Below, piece by piece: positions 1-7,343 of a DNA stretch of 17,818 bases. Position 1 is the first letter of the stretch. Every line of letters begins with the position of its first letter. The notes beneath the pieces were generated by a model. It made no database searches, was not told the origin of the DNA, and worked only from the letters and a program-made list of their open reading frames with translations. The DNA is from Bacteroidota bacterium (lineage in GTDB: Bacteria > Bacteroidota > Bacteroidia > Bacteroidales > Prolixibacteraceae), in the NCBI GenBank assembly GCA_030632865.1, contig DAOVTY010000027.1:1-17818 (forward strand), in the 5' to 3' direction. The translations under genes were made by a program, and so were the position numbers.

Positions 1-92
1 GTATCGACTGGGGTTATGGGTTCGATGATGTAGTTGGTAATCCAGATGCAAATGGCAGTCAATTCCACTTTGTTATTGGCCAGCAGTTTTAA
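1..92 (+). CDS. bamA: BamA/Omp85 outer-membrane assembly protein, C-terminal end (partial)
   Basis: The open frame entering from the left edge (codons in phase from base 3) encodes the last 29 residues of a protein ending HFVIGQQF and a TAA stop at 90-92. Alternating hydrophobic residues and a terminal Phe are the signature of the last strand of an outer-membrane beta-barrel, the signal read by the BAM machinery. The preceding DWGYGFD resembles the end of BamA/Omp85 proteins. The decisive context is the two OmpH/Skp-like genes immediately downstream: bamA-ompH-ompH is a standard Bacteroidota arrangement. BamA inserts beta-barrel proteins into the outer membrane. Only the end is visible, so another beta-barrel protein cannot be strictly excluded. 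Confidence 0.72.
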   Translation, partial: IDWGYGFDDVVGNPDANGSQFHFVIGQQF

Positions 93-152
93 TAATATTG
101 GTTTTGGCATGGAATATGATAAACAGTGTCAGTTAAATTTAATAGAATAGCA

Positions 153-665
153 ATGAAAAAAATAGTTTTAACAATTACAGCACTCTTTATATTGTTTGTT
201 GCAGTAAATGCGCAAAAATATGCATTTATAGATTCTGAATATATTATGGAAAATATTCCGGCGTTTACTGCAGCCCAGCAACAATTAAATCAGTTGTCGT
301 CGCAATATCAAAAAGAGTTAGAATCTATGCACTCTGAAATTGAGCAGATGTATGGAGATTTTCAAGCAGAAAGTGTTCTGCTTTCCGAAGATATGAAGCG
401 TAAACGAGAAGATGTTATAATCTCTAAAGAAAAGGATTATAAACAGCTACAACGGAAGTATTTTGGGCCAAGTGGCGATCTGTTTACAAAACGTCAGGGG
501 TTGGTAAAACCTATTCAGGATGATATTTTTAATGCAGTTCAGGAATTGGCTACAGATGGTAGTTATGCTTTAATTTTTGATAAAGCCGGAGGTACTACAC
601 TATTCTTTACAAACCCCCGGTACGACTTGAGTGACCAAGTACTTCAAAAACTCGGATATAAATAA
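153..665 (+). CDS. OmpH/Skp family periplasmic chaperone (first copy)
   Basis: This 170-residue protein begins with a signal peptide (MKK, a hydrophobic stretch, then VNAQ) and cleavage is likely just before KYAFIDSEYI. The body is OmpH-like: a short beta strand (YAFIDSEYIM), then a long Gln/Glu/Lys-rich helical region at about residues 25-100 that would form the coiled-coil arms, then a C-terminal beta section (YALIFDKAGGTTLFFT). Skp/OmpH trimers hold unfolded outer-membrane proteins in the periplasm before BamA inserts them. The ATG at 153 is preferred over an upstream GTG at 126 because it places the signal peptide directly at the N-terminus. It lies 60 bp after the bamA stop and is probably cotranscribed with it. 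Confidence 0.88.
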   Translation: MKKIVLTITALFILFVAVNAQKYAFIDSEYIMENIPAFTAAQQQLNQLSSQYQKELESMHSEIEQMYGDFQAESVLLSEDMKRKREDVIISKEKDYKQLQRKYFGPSGDLFTKRQGLVKPIQDDIFNAVQELATDGSYALIFDKAGGTTLFFTNPRYDLSDQVLQKLGYK

Positions 666-674
666 TTTAAATAC

Positions 675-682
675 TATATTTG
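675..682 (+). promoter_or_regulatory. Candidate Bacteroidota -7 element (TATATTTG) before the second ompH
   Basis: TATATTTG matches the Bacteroidota sigma-70 -7 consensus TAnnTTTG exactly and lies 28 nt before the ATG at 711. No convincing -33 TTTG is seen at the usual distance. It may be an internal promoter that adds expression of the second OmpH, but such motifs also arise by chance in AT-rich DNA. Confidence 0.35.
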
Positions 683-710
683 CAAAAATTTTTTTAATAC
701 AAAATTGATT

Positions 711-1226
711 ATGAGAAATTTAATGAAATTAGCTATTGTTCTTCTATTTGCGATTGCAACAACAGCTGTAAGTGCACAAACGCCAAAATTCGGACATATT
801 GATATTCAAGCGATAGTTCAGATTATGCCAGAAAGAGCAAATGCCGAAGCAGAGTTTAATAAGTTTCAATCTGATGTAGAGGATATTTTTGGTGAGATGC
901 AAACTGATTATCAAACTAAATTAGCTTCTTTCGAACAGCTTGGCGAAGATGCTTCTGAAATAAAGAAAACTGCTAAAATCACTGAGATTCAGGATATTCA
1001 GCAGCGAATTCAGAATTATCAACAAACTGCACAGCAGCAACTTCAACAAAAGCAAGGTGAGTTATTACAGCCTGTTTTTGTTATGGCCGAAGAAGCAATT
1101 GCCGAAGTAGCAAAAGAAAAAGGTTTGATATATGTTTTTGATATTGGACAGAAAGTTGTTCTTTATAAATCGAATGAAAGTTTAGATTTATTTCCTTTAG
1201 TAAAAACTAAATTAGGAATTTTATAG
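711..1226 (+). CDS. OmpH/Skp family periplasmic chaperone (second copy)
   Basis: This 171-residue protein has a signal peptide (MRNLMKLAIVLLFAIATTAVSAQ, processed around SAQ/TPKFG) and the OmpH pattern. A first strand, KFGHIDIQAIVQIMPE, parallels YAFIDSEYIMENIP of the first copy. It is followed by a very Gln-rich amphipathic helical region at about residues 35-115 (QQRIQNYQQTAQQQLQQKQG), then a C-terminal strand region (LIYVFDIGQKVVLYK). The ATG at 711 is chosen over an upstream TTG at 705 because it starts the signal peptide cleanly. It is the third gene of the bamA-ompH-ompH unit and ends just before a strong terminator. The two copies are clearly divergent paralogues and may have different clients or form mixed trimers, which is inference. 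Confidence 0.9.
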   Translation: MRNLMKLAIVLLFAIATTAVSAQTPKFGHIDIQAIVQIMPERANAEAEFNKFQSDVEDIFGEMQTDYQTKLASFEQLGEDASEIKKTAKITEIQDIQQRIQNYQQTAQQQLQQKQGELLQPVFVMAEEAIAEVAKEKGLIYVFDIGQKVVLYKSNESLDLFPLVKTKLGIL

Positions 1227-1250
1227 AGCAACGATTTTTAATCTTTACAA

Positions 1251-1291
1251 ACAAAATGGGTAAATCTAGTTATTAGATTTACCCATTTTGT
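1251..1291. terminator. Strong bidirectional intrinsic terminator hairpin
   Basis: The arms caaaatgggtaaatct (1252-1267) and agatttacccattttg (1275-1290) are perfect reverse complements, 16 bp, extendable by one A-T pair at 1251/1291, with a 7-nt loop. Short T-rich runs follow on both strands (tgttt rightwards, tttgt leftwards). It lies between convergent genes and can serve both the bamA-ompH unit and the DUF4412 gene. Confidence 0.85.
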
Positions 1292-1368
1292 GTTTCAGAA
1301 TAACAAAGATAAACTTCCAATTATCCCAATTATAAAATCACTCTGTTTTATGCGCTTAAACTCATTTG

Positions 1369-2241
1369 CTATTTCTCTACTGGGGGCTGAAAAGATCCCA
1401 AATTAGTAATTTTGTAGTCACTCATACTGAATTTTACGTTAGAGTTAGTATCTACTTTTGTAACTACCATAATCGATTTTTCACCACTCTCTCTGTCAAT
1501 AGAAGTTGCCTCCATCATATAACCCCATCCCATTCCGTGCGATGATGCCATACTAGTTTTAAAAAGTGTGCTCATAAAGTCTTTTGTATTCAGTTTCATA
1601 TCTTTGGTAATCCAAATATTCGATTTTGTATATTCATCGTTATAAATAAACTCTTCGCATTTATATCCGGCAATGGTTTTTGTACGTCCGGTTTTCTTTA
1701 CATTTGGATTTGCCAAATAAGTTTCCGGTGTTTCCGAAATATCTAAATCATCTACGTCATAATCTTCTCCAATAGATTCAAAATAACCTCCCATTCCATA
1801 AACAATACCTGCTTTTTCTCCATTATCTTCGGTCAGAATAATTGTAGCTTCATTTTCAGTATCAATAATAAAAAGCCCTTCTCCAGAATCTGAATCATTA
1901 GAAATGGCCCGATAAGCCATGCTTTTTGTCTTGGTATTAAAGTGGGTTATAAACTCATTCTCACCATTTTTATTTCCCTTATTGTCAAAATTCTCGAGGT
2001 GCATTTTAATAAGATGATTAAAAGTATAAACATCGGCAGTTGCAACCGGATTAGTCGCTAATCCAAATCCTTTAAGAATATTATTAATATCTAGTTCTTC
2101 CGACGAGGAATCACCTTTTTGATCTTTGGTCTCTTCTGAAATTCGCTTCGATAGTTTATTTAAAAAACTTTGCCCGAGAACAGGTTGTATAACAAATAAC
2201 GAAAAAATAGAAATTAGAAGTATGTTTTTGAAGCGTCTCAT
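1369..2241 (-). CDS. Exported DUF4412 domain protein
   Basis: This 290-residue protein has an N-terminal signal peptide (MRRFKNILLISIFSLFVIQPVLGQS, likely cut after LGQ). The middle has the DUF4412-like pattern: an N-terminal strand (VYTFNHLIKMHLE), then a section on text-like beta strands (MAYRAISNDSDSGEGLFIIDTE), then TIAGYKCEEFIYND followed by SNIWITKDM. In this family the GYKCEEY-type motif is common and the fold is predicted to be a lipoprotein-localisation-like beta structure. The function is unknown. A Met/Gly-rich stretch (MASSHGMGWGYMM, about residues 231-243) is notable. It is a single gene, convergent with the ompH pair and divergent from rhamnulokinase. DUF4412 assignment is by sequence resemblance only. 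Confidence 0.72.
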   Translation of the reverse strand: MRRFKNILLISIFSLFVIQPVLGQSFLNKLSKRISEETKDQKGDSSSEELDINNILKGFGLATNPVATADVYTFNHLIKMHLENFDNKGNKNGENEFITHFNTKTKSMAYRAISNDSDSGEGLFIIDTENEATIILTEDNGEKAGIVYGMGGYFESIGEDYDVDDLDISETPETYLANPNVKKTGRTKTIAGYKCEEFIYNDEYTKSNIWITKDMKLNTKDFMSTLFKTSMASSHGMGWGYMMEATSIDRESGEKSIMVVTKVDTNSNVKFSMSDYKITNLGSFQPPVEK

Positions 2242-2415
2242 AATTATATTTTTAGTTTAATTTTAATGATGCAATTTAAATAAACTTTAGTTATTTCAAT
2301 AATATCTTTTTTTACATAATTTATTAACTTTTTATAGCAATTTTCAGGATAGCGCAGGATTGTTCTTCTCGTTGAAAAATACTATTTTGGTAAACTATTT
2401 TAAAAATATATTTAG

Positions 2416-3885
2416 ATGAATACAAACCATTTTCTAGCCTTTGATTTGGGAGCCTCAAGTGGACGGGCAATTCTTGGAAAACTTAGTGGCGAAAAGTTAG
2501 AGCTGTTAGAGATTCATCGTTTTAAAAATCAAATGAGTTTGATTCATGGGAAATATTATTGGAATATTTTTAGTTTGTTTGATGAGTTAAAAACAGGGTT
2601 GAAAAAGTGTATTTCTAAACATAATATTCAGCCGGATTCTATTGGAATTGATACTTGGGGAGTAGATTACTCATTAGTAACCAGCGAGGGACAACTAATT
2701 GGTTTGCCGTTTGCTTACCGCGATCATCGTACCGACAATGCAATGGAGGACTATTTTAAAGTAATGCCTAAAAACGAAACTTACTTTCTTTCTGGAATTC
2801 AGTTTATGCAGTTTAATACTCTGTTCCAATTGTTTGCATCGGCTAAAGAAAATTTTTCGAGATTAAAAATTGCTGAGAGCTTACTGTTTACACCAGACAC
2901 CTTGAATTATCTGTTTACAGGAGTAAAGAAGAATGAATATACTATTTCCAGTACTTCGCAATTATTGAAGCCCGGGAAACCTGAATGGGAGCCTAAACTA
3001 TTTGAGGCGGCTGGAATTCCAATGCAATTAATGGGCGAAATTGTTCAGCCAGGAGATGAAATCGGAAAAATATTGGCTGAAGTTCAGAAAGAAACTGGGA
3101 GTGATGAAATTCCTTGTTTTGCGGTTGCTTCACACGATACCGCTTCTGCAATTGCTTCTGTTCCTGCTGATGGAGATAACTGGGCATATTTAAGTTCAGG
3201 CACTTGGTCGTTGTTGGGGATAGAATGTAAGGTGCCGTTGGTATCTGACAAAACTTTGGAGATGAATTTTACCAACGAAGGAGGTGTTGATGGCACAACA
3301 CGTTTCCTGAAAAATATAATGGGAATGTGGCTAATTCAAGAGTGTAAACGTATTTGGGAGGAGGAGAAAGAGATGGATTGGCAAGAAATTGTTGATTTAA
3401 GCAATGCTGTTGAGCCATTTAAATGTTTAATTAACCCTGATAACTCAGTGTTTTTAAACCCTGTAAACATGCCCGTTGCTATTCAAAATTATTGCGAAAA
3501 AACAGAGCAACCAATTCCTAAAACTAAGGGTGAAATTGCTCGTTGTATATATGATAGTTTAGTGTTGAAATACAAATTCACAATAAATCAAATAGAATTT
3601 CTAACGGGTAATAATATTGAAAAACTGCATATTATTGGTGGTGGCGCACATAATAAAATAATGAACCAATTAACTGCCGATGCAATTGGTATTACTGTTT
3701 TTGCTGGTCCAACAGAAGCTACTGCAATTGGTAATTTAATGATGCAAGCCAAAGCAATTGGCGCAGTAAAATCGTTAAGCAACATTCGTAAAGTTATCAG
3801 AAATTCATTCGAGGTAACAATGTATAAACCATCTCCAAAATTAGATTGGGATTCAGCATTCGAAAAATTTAAGAAATTAGATTGA
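2416..3885 (+). CDS. rhaB: Rhamnulokinase (FGGY family)
   Basis: This 489-residue cytoplasmic sugar kinase would phosphorylate L-rhamnulose at O1 with ATP, the second step of L-rhamnose catabolism. The FGGY N-terminal phosphate loop is FDLGASSGRAI (residues 9-19). GIDTWGVDYSLV (77-88) and PFAYRDHRT (98-106) are typical of RhaB, and the likely catalytic Asp is D241 in ASHDTASA. LSSGTWSLLGIE (259-270) is a strong RhaB signature, and the C-terminal nucleotide-binding part has HIIGGGAHN (405-413) and GPTEATAIGN (431-440). Length is normal for the family. No rhamnose isomerase, aldolase, transporter or regulator is beside it, so it is isolated within this window. Its stop lies 8 bp from the stop of the convergent hemolysin III gene. 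Confidence 0.95.
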   Translation: MNTNHFLAFDLGASSGRAILGKLSGEKLELLEIHRFKNQMSLIHGKYYWNIFSLFDELKTGLKKCISKHNIQPDSIGIDTWGVDYSLVTSEGQLIGLPFAYRDHRTDNAMEDYFKVMPKNETYFLSGIQFMQFNTLFQLFASAKENFSRLKIAESLLFTPDTLNYLFTGVKKNEYTISSTSQLLKPGKPEWEPKLFEAAGIPMQLMGEIVQPGDEIGKILAEVQKETGSDEIPCFAVASHDTASAIASVPADGDNWAYLSSGTWSLLGIECKVPLVSDKTLEMNFTNEGGVDGTTRFLKNIMGMWLIQECKRIWEEEKEMDWQEIVDLSNAVEPFKCLINPDNSVFLNPVNMPVAIQNYCEKTEQPIPKTKGEIARCIYDSLVLKYKFTINQIEFLTGNNIEKLHIIGGGAHNKIMNQLTADAIGITVFAGPTEATAIGNLMMQAKAIGAVKSLSNIRKVIRNSFEVTMYKPSPKLDWDSAFEKFKKLD

Positions 3886-3893
3886 AAAGATAT

Positions 3894-4553
3894 TTAATTC
3901 AAAATGTAAATTATAGAGAAGAAGTGCATTATGCTGCCTGCCAAAACAAACAGGTGCCAAATGCCATGTCCATATTTTAAATTTCTCCAGGCATAAAAAA
4001 CAACACCAATCGAGTATAATCCACCGCCAAGGAAAAGAAATGTCAGGCTAATTCCGGAAAGGTTATTAATTAACGGAATGATAGCAAAAATAAACATCCA
4101 GCCCATCGCAACATAAATTCCCACCATTAGTTTTCTGAATTTGGTAAGATAAATCGATCGAACTACAACTCCTGTAATGGCTACTCCCCAAATAATTCCA
4201 AATAAAGTCCATCCAAGAGCTCCACGAACTACTGTTAACAATAGTGGTGTGTAGGTTCCGGCAATCAATAAAAATATGGCTGCATGGTCGAAACGGGCAA
4301 ATAGATTTTTAACTTTTATTTTGGTAAAACTATGGTATAATGTTGACGACAAGTATAATAATACAAGAGTGGTTCCAAAAATGGAGAAGCTTACTACGTG
4401 CCAAGCGTTACCTTTTATTGATGCAAAAACTACTAATAACACTAGTGCCGCAATGCTTAATAATGTGCCAATTCCGTGTGTTATACTATTGAAAACCTCT
4501 TCGCCAATAGTTAATGTTCTGTATTTTGCTTCTACCTTTTTACGATTTTTCAT
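3894..4553 (-). CDS. Hemolysin III / PAQR family (YqfA-like) membrane protein
   Basis: This 219-residue integral membrane protein has about seven hydrophobic helices and the conserved HlyIII/PAQR metal-site motifs: EEVFNSITHGIG near residues 18-29, SSTLYHSF (about 69-76), ARFDHAAIFLLIAGTYTP (about 86-103) and the C-terminal GHGIWHLFVLAGSIMHF. The conserved Ser, Asp and three His residues would bind zinc as in adiponectin-receptor relatives, which hydrolyse lipid amides; bacterial members are linked to membrane lipid homeostasis. The historical hemolysin name is not evidence of toxin activity. It is a single gene, convergent with rhaB at an 8-bp gap, with no dedicated terminator visible between them. 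Confidence 0.93.
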   Translation of the reverse strand: MKNRKKVEAKYRTLTIGEEVFNSITHGIGTLLSIAALVLLVVFASIKGNAWHVVSFSIFGTTLVLLYLSSTLYHSFTKIKVKNLFARFDHAAIFLLIAGTYTPLLLTVVRGALGWTLFGIIWGVAITGVVVRSIYLTKFRKLMVGIYVAMGWMFIFAIIPLINNLSGISLTFLFLGGGLYSIGVVFYAWRNLKYGHGIWHLFVLAGSIMHFFSIIYILN

Positions 4554-4591
4554 ACTCTAATTCAAATAATCGAATAATTTTATTAATTGTT

Positions 4592-4599
4592 CAAAAATA
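4592..4599 (-). promoter_or_regulatory. Candidate -7 element for the hemolysin III gene
   Basis: Read on the minus strand this is TATTTTTG, an exact TAnnTTTG match, 38 nt upstream of the start codon at 4553. No matching -33 TTTG is seen at about 19 bp, so the call rests on the -7 box alone. Confidence 0.35.
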
Positions 4600-4686
4600 G
4601 TAAAAAATAGATTAACTGAATGATAATAGATTAATTTTAAATAATATTTATTGCTAATTTAAAGATGATCAATGATTTATAATGCT

Positions 4687-5208
4687 TTATTTTGGTCCAA
4701 TTAATTCAATAAAAGTACCATCGGGATCTTGAACAAGAATGAAATATTTGTTGTCGCCCAGTTTTGATGGTTCGCCACTTAAAATTTCCACGTTATGTTT
4801 TTTTATCCTTTCGATGAACGGGTTTAGGTGGTTTACAAAAATAGTAATGTATTGCATCCCGGTGTCGTTGTGTATCCATTTTGGTTTTTTATGACCAGCT
4901 TTTTTACCGAGGCTCATTATTTTCCACTCGGTAGCATTCGGAGAATCTTCCAACTTTAACACTGCTACGTCAAGTGTATATTTGTTAGAAAGCCCCAATT
5001 CTGTTGCTTTGGCTTTGTCAACAGAAAATTCACCGGTTTGTGTCATCCCTATAACATTCGTGTAAAAGTCGATAGATTTTTCAAGATCTTGAACAACATT
5101 ACCTACTAAAATAGTTGCACTACTAAATTCGCTTTTTGTAGCATTATTTTGAGCTGTTAAAGCCAAGGTGAAAACAATTAGAAATAGAGAGACAATTAGA
5201 TTTTTCAT
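4687..5208 (-). CDS. Exported VOC (glyoxalase-fold) superfamily protein
   Basis: This 173-residue protein has a signal peptide (MKNLIVSLFLIVFTLALTAQ, cut near TAQ/NN) followed by one VOC domain. VGNVVQDLEKSIDFYTNVIGM (about residues 35-55) is the typical first beta-alpha-beta unit, and YFILVQDPDGTFIELIGPK (155-173) is the classic C-terminal strand with the metal-ligand Glu of FIEL. The upstream ATG at 5244 is rejected because it would put 12 extra residues before the signal peptide. Most VOC proteins are cytoplasmic dioxygenases, lyases or resistance proteins, so export to the periplasm is unusual, and the substrate cannot be read from the sequence. It follows the methyltransferase gene by 39 bp, probably in one transcript. 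Confidence 0.86.
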   Translation of the reverse strand: MKNLIVSLFLIVFTLALTAQNNATKSEFSSATILVGNVVQDLEKSIDFYTNVIGMTQTGEFSVDKAKATELGLSNKYTLDVAVLKLEDSPNATEWKIMSLGKKAGHKKPKWIHNDTGMQYITIFVNHLNPFIERIKKHNVEILSGEPSKLGDNKYFILVQDPDGTFIELIGPK

Positions 5209-5247
5209 GATTATGTTTATTTTAGTATGGTTTAAATATAACAATTG

Positions 5248-5877
5248 TTATTGGTTTTTATTTCGTTGAAATACACAAAAAAGAAAATTTTGGCTACCTC
5301 CTGAAGGTGTTTTATGGTTTTCTGAAAAACATTTTATTTTAGTAAAATGAATTTTGAATATATCTGTTAATTCTTTTTCTGAATACTGCTGAACATTTAA
5401 ACCGCTGCATTTATCTGGGCCATTGTTCGAGAAAGTTCCAATAATTAGAAAGCCTTCTGGAATTAAACTATTTGATGCTGTTTTAATGTAGTTGGTAGCA
5501 TCTGCTTTATTAGTAAGAAAGTGAAATACAGCGCGGTCGTGCCATATTGTATATTTAGTTTCTGGCACGAAATGTATAATATCGGTGTTACTAAATGTTA
5601 TCGTTGTTGCTTTTTCTCCCAATCTGAATTTTACGTCATTTAATGCTTTTTCCGAAATATCTAATAGTGTAATTTCTGTGTATCCTTTTTCGAGAAGATG
5701 GTCGCCAAGAAAACTATCGCCGGCTCCAACTTCAATAATTTTATCTGTTTTCGAAATGTTTAGTTCGTTAATTAAACGCAGTGAAGTTTCTGGAATTGGT
5801 TGATGCCAATTTACTTTAGTGGTGTCTTTAGTATTGTAAACATTTTCCCAGTGCTTTTTAATTTCAAGTGTTTCCAT
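5248..5877 (-). CDS. Class I SAM-dependent methyltransferase
   Basis: This 209-residue cytoplasmic protein has a Rossmann-type methyltransferase core. The SAM-binding motif I is IIEVGAGDSFLGDHLL (residues 47-62), followed by the acidic LLDIS (D73) and NTDI (98-101). It has the marked subfamily motifs TIWHDRAVFHFLT (110-122) and GTFSNNGPDKCSGL (147-160), and HWENVYNTK..VNWHQPIPETS at the N-terminus. This pattern is familiar from a family annotated only as class I SAM methyltransferase in many bacteria; its substrate is not established to my knowledge. It sits upstream of the exported VOC gene. The WHDRAVFHFL motif, where other families carry a catalytic site, suggests a small-molecule or thiol/metalloid substrate rather than nucleic acid, but that is a guess. 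Confidence 0.87.
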   Translation of the reverse strand: METLEIKKHWENVYNTKDTTKVNWHQPIPETSLRLINELNISKTDKIIEVGAGDSFLGDHLLEKGYTEITLLDISEKALNDVKFRLGEKATTITFSNTDIIHFVPETKYTIWHDRAVFHFLTNKADATNYIKTASNSLIPEGFLIIGTFSNNGPDKCSGLNVQQYSEKELTDIFKIHFTKIKCFSENHKTPSGGSQNFLFCVFQRNKNQ

Positions 5878-5917
5878 ATTGTAAAAATAGAAATATTTGG
5901 ATTTAGTACAATAGTAA

Positions 5918-5948
5918 TTTGCGGTGAATAATTTTTAAAGTAATTTTG
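5918..5948 (+). promoter_or_regulatory. Bacteroidota-type promoter (-33 TTTG, -7 TAATTTTG)
   Basis: TTTG at 5918-5921 and TAATTTTG at 5941-5948 are separated by 19 bp, matching the Bacteroidota promoter consensus TTTG/TAnnTTTG in both boxes and spacing. The ATG of the next gene (5965) begins 16 nt after the -7 box. It is the best promoter match in the window. Confidence 0.6.
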
Positions 5949-5964
5949 AATAAAATAGAATACG

Positions 5965-6369
5965 ATGGATTTTCCACAAATAAATAATATTAATGTTTCG
6001 AGTTATTTAGATCGGTCTGATATTGTAAAAGAAACTGCCGAGCAAATTATGAAAGACTTTGGAATGTTTGGCGTTGAAATTACTTTTTCGGGTGATACCA
6101 GTCAGGCGTATGACGAATTACATCAACAATTAATTAGACAAATAACTTTGCTTATTGAGAGTAATTATGACTTATTGCTTTCTGTATTATATCAAGTAGA
6201 TATTACAGAACAAGAAATTGCACGAGCAGAACGGGAACTTCCACATTATAATAATATTGAAATTATTTCCCATCAGGTAATTGTACGCGATTTGAAAAAA
6301 GTATTATTGAGGCGTTATTTTAAAGCTAAAGATTCTTCTAACGAAACTTCTTTTAATGTATTAGATTAA
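5965..6369 (+). CDS. Conserved-looking hypothetical protein, 134 aa
   Basis: I do not recognise a named family with certainty. The protein is soluble, acidic to neutral, without signal peptide or membrane segment, and predicted mainly helical. The N-terminal MDFPQINNINVSSYLDRSDI looks like an extended lead. It is followed by helix-rich segments ETAEQIMKDFGMFGVEI, AYDELHQQLIRQITLLIE and LLLSVLYQVDITEQEIARAE, then a C-terminal VIVRDLKKVLLRRYFKAK. The phrase LLLSVLYQVDI..QEI.RA resembles small Bacteroidota proteins of unknown function that I cannot name. It is transcribed alone from a good promoter. Its stop is 2 bp from the stop of the convergent esterase gene, so the 3' ends of the two transcripts probably overlap. 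Confidence 0.8.
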   Translation: MDFPQINNINVSSYLDRSDIVKETAEQIMKDFGMFGVEITFSGDTSQAYDELHQQLIRQITLLIESNYDLLLSVLYQVDITEQEIARAERELPHYNNIEIISHQVIVRDLKKVLLRRYFKAKDSSNETSFNVLD

Positions 6370-6371
6370 TT

Positions 6372-7235
6372 TTAATGTTGATGAAATGTATCGGAAATAA
6401 ACGATAAAACAACAGTTAATGATTCTCGCCAATAAGTCCAATTATGTCCTCCCTGTCGAATTCTGAATTCGTGTGGAATTTCATTTTTCCGCATTTCTAT
6501 ATGAACCAGTGAATTTCCTTCATATAAAAAGTCGTCGTCGCCACAATCAATAAACCAATTAACTTGTTTTTTTTGATTTTCGGGCATATTTTTAACTAAT
6601 TCCAAAACACTATAATTTTTAATCCATTCATTTTTTTCAGTTTCTGTTGCATCAGTCATATCACGGCGGTTCATATATTTTCTTGCATCCTCTTTGTTTA
6701 ACGGTCCGGTAGAAGCACTTAGCGGACAGGCCGACGAAAATAGGTCGGGGCGATGTAGTGCATAATAAAAAGTTCCGCCACCACCCATCGAAAGTCCTGC
6801 AACTGCACGGTAGCGTTTTTCGCTTTTTATCCTAAACTTTTTTTCAACGTGCGGCATTAATTCGTCGAAGAAAAAATCTTCGTAATTCCAATCTCCTCCG
6901 GGTGCATTTGTATAACCTTTCTGACCAGTTTGTGCATCGGGCATAACAACAATCATCGCAGTGGCATTGCCTGCTTTAATTTCTTTGTTGGCAATGTGCA
7001 AAATTTCTCCAAATTGTACCCAGCCTGTTTGGTCGTCACCCGATCCATGCAATAAATATAAAACCGGATAACTGCGTTCAGATGTTTCGTAGCCTGGAGG
7101 AAGATAAATGGCATATTTTCTATCCATGTTTAGTATCTCACTTTTCATGGAAAGATTATCGTAAACTTTGCCGGTTTGGGTAAAAGATAAAATGGGGAAA
7201 GTCAGGATAAGAATAAATAGAATTAGATTTTTCAT
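6372..7235 (-). CDS. Secreted CE1/esterase-D-like alpha/beta hydrolase
   Basis: This 287-residue protein has a signal peptide (MKNLILFILILTFPILSFTQ) and an alpha/beta hydrolase domain of the esterase D / feruloyl-acetyl xylan esterase (CE1) type. YPVLYLLHGSGDDQTGW (residues 56-72) carries the oxyanion-hole region, AGLSMGGGG (146-154) holds the nucleophile Ser149, CGDDDFLYEG (231-240) supplies the acid and GGHNWTYW (262-269) the His264. The HGSGDD..GW and G.HNWTYW motifs are typical of exported Bacteroidota enzymes that remove acyl or aromatic esters from plant or algal polysaccharides. The actual ester substrate is not determined by the sequence. It stands alone, between the convergent hypothetical gene and the ABC-F gene on the same strand 108 bp upstream. 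Confidence 0.88.
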   Translation of the reverse strand: MKNLILFILILTFPILSFTQTGKVYDNLSMKSEILNMDRKYAIYLPPGYETSERSYPVLYLLHGSGDDQTGWVQFGEILHIANKEIKAGNATAMIVVMPDAQTGQKGYTNAPGGDWNYEDFFFDELMPHVEKKFRIKSEKRYRAVAGLSMGGGGTFYYALHRPDLFSSACPLSASTGPLNKEDARKYMNRRDMTDATETEKNEWIKNYSVLELVKNMPENQKKQVNWFIDCGDDDFLYEGNSLVHIEMRKNEIPHEFRIRQGGHNWTYWRESLTVVLSFISDTFHQH

Positions 7236-7260
7236 TTTTTTGGCTTAATTAGATTAAACC

Positions 7261-7268
7261 CAAAAATA
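7261..7268 (-). promoter_or_regulatory. Candidate -7 element for the esterase gene
   Basis: On the minus strand this reads TATTTTTG, an exact TAnnTTTG match, giving a leader of about 25 nt to the start at 7235. No clear -33 TTTG is found, so the element is tentative. Confidence 0.35.
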
Positions 7269-7283
7269 TTAAATTAAAACTGA

Positions 7284-7331
7284 TTTATGAAAAACAGCAT
7301 CGAAATTTTTTAATTATTTGTATTTCATAAA
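7284..7331 (-). terminator. Weak inverted repeat downstream of the ABC-F gene
   Basis: tttatgaaa (7284-7292) and tttcataaa (7323-7331) form a possible 9-bp AT-rich stem with a loop of about 30 nt, directly after the ABC-F stop at 7344. The stem is low in GC and the loop large, so a terminator role is doubtful. Confidence 0.2.
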
Positions 7332-7343
7332 ATTATCACTGAT

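Noticed and set aside
2242..2415. Promoter for rhaB around tactattttgg (about 2381-2391)
   Set aside because: No 8-mer there matches TAnnTTTG exactly; the near match is not better than chance in AT-rich DNA.
3894..4553. Pore-forming toxin from the name hemolysin III
   Set aside because: The sequence is a seven-helix PAQR-type protein; the toxin name is historical.
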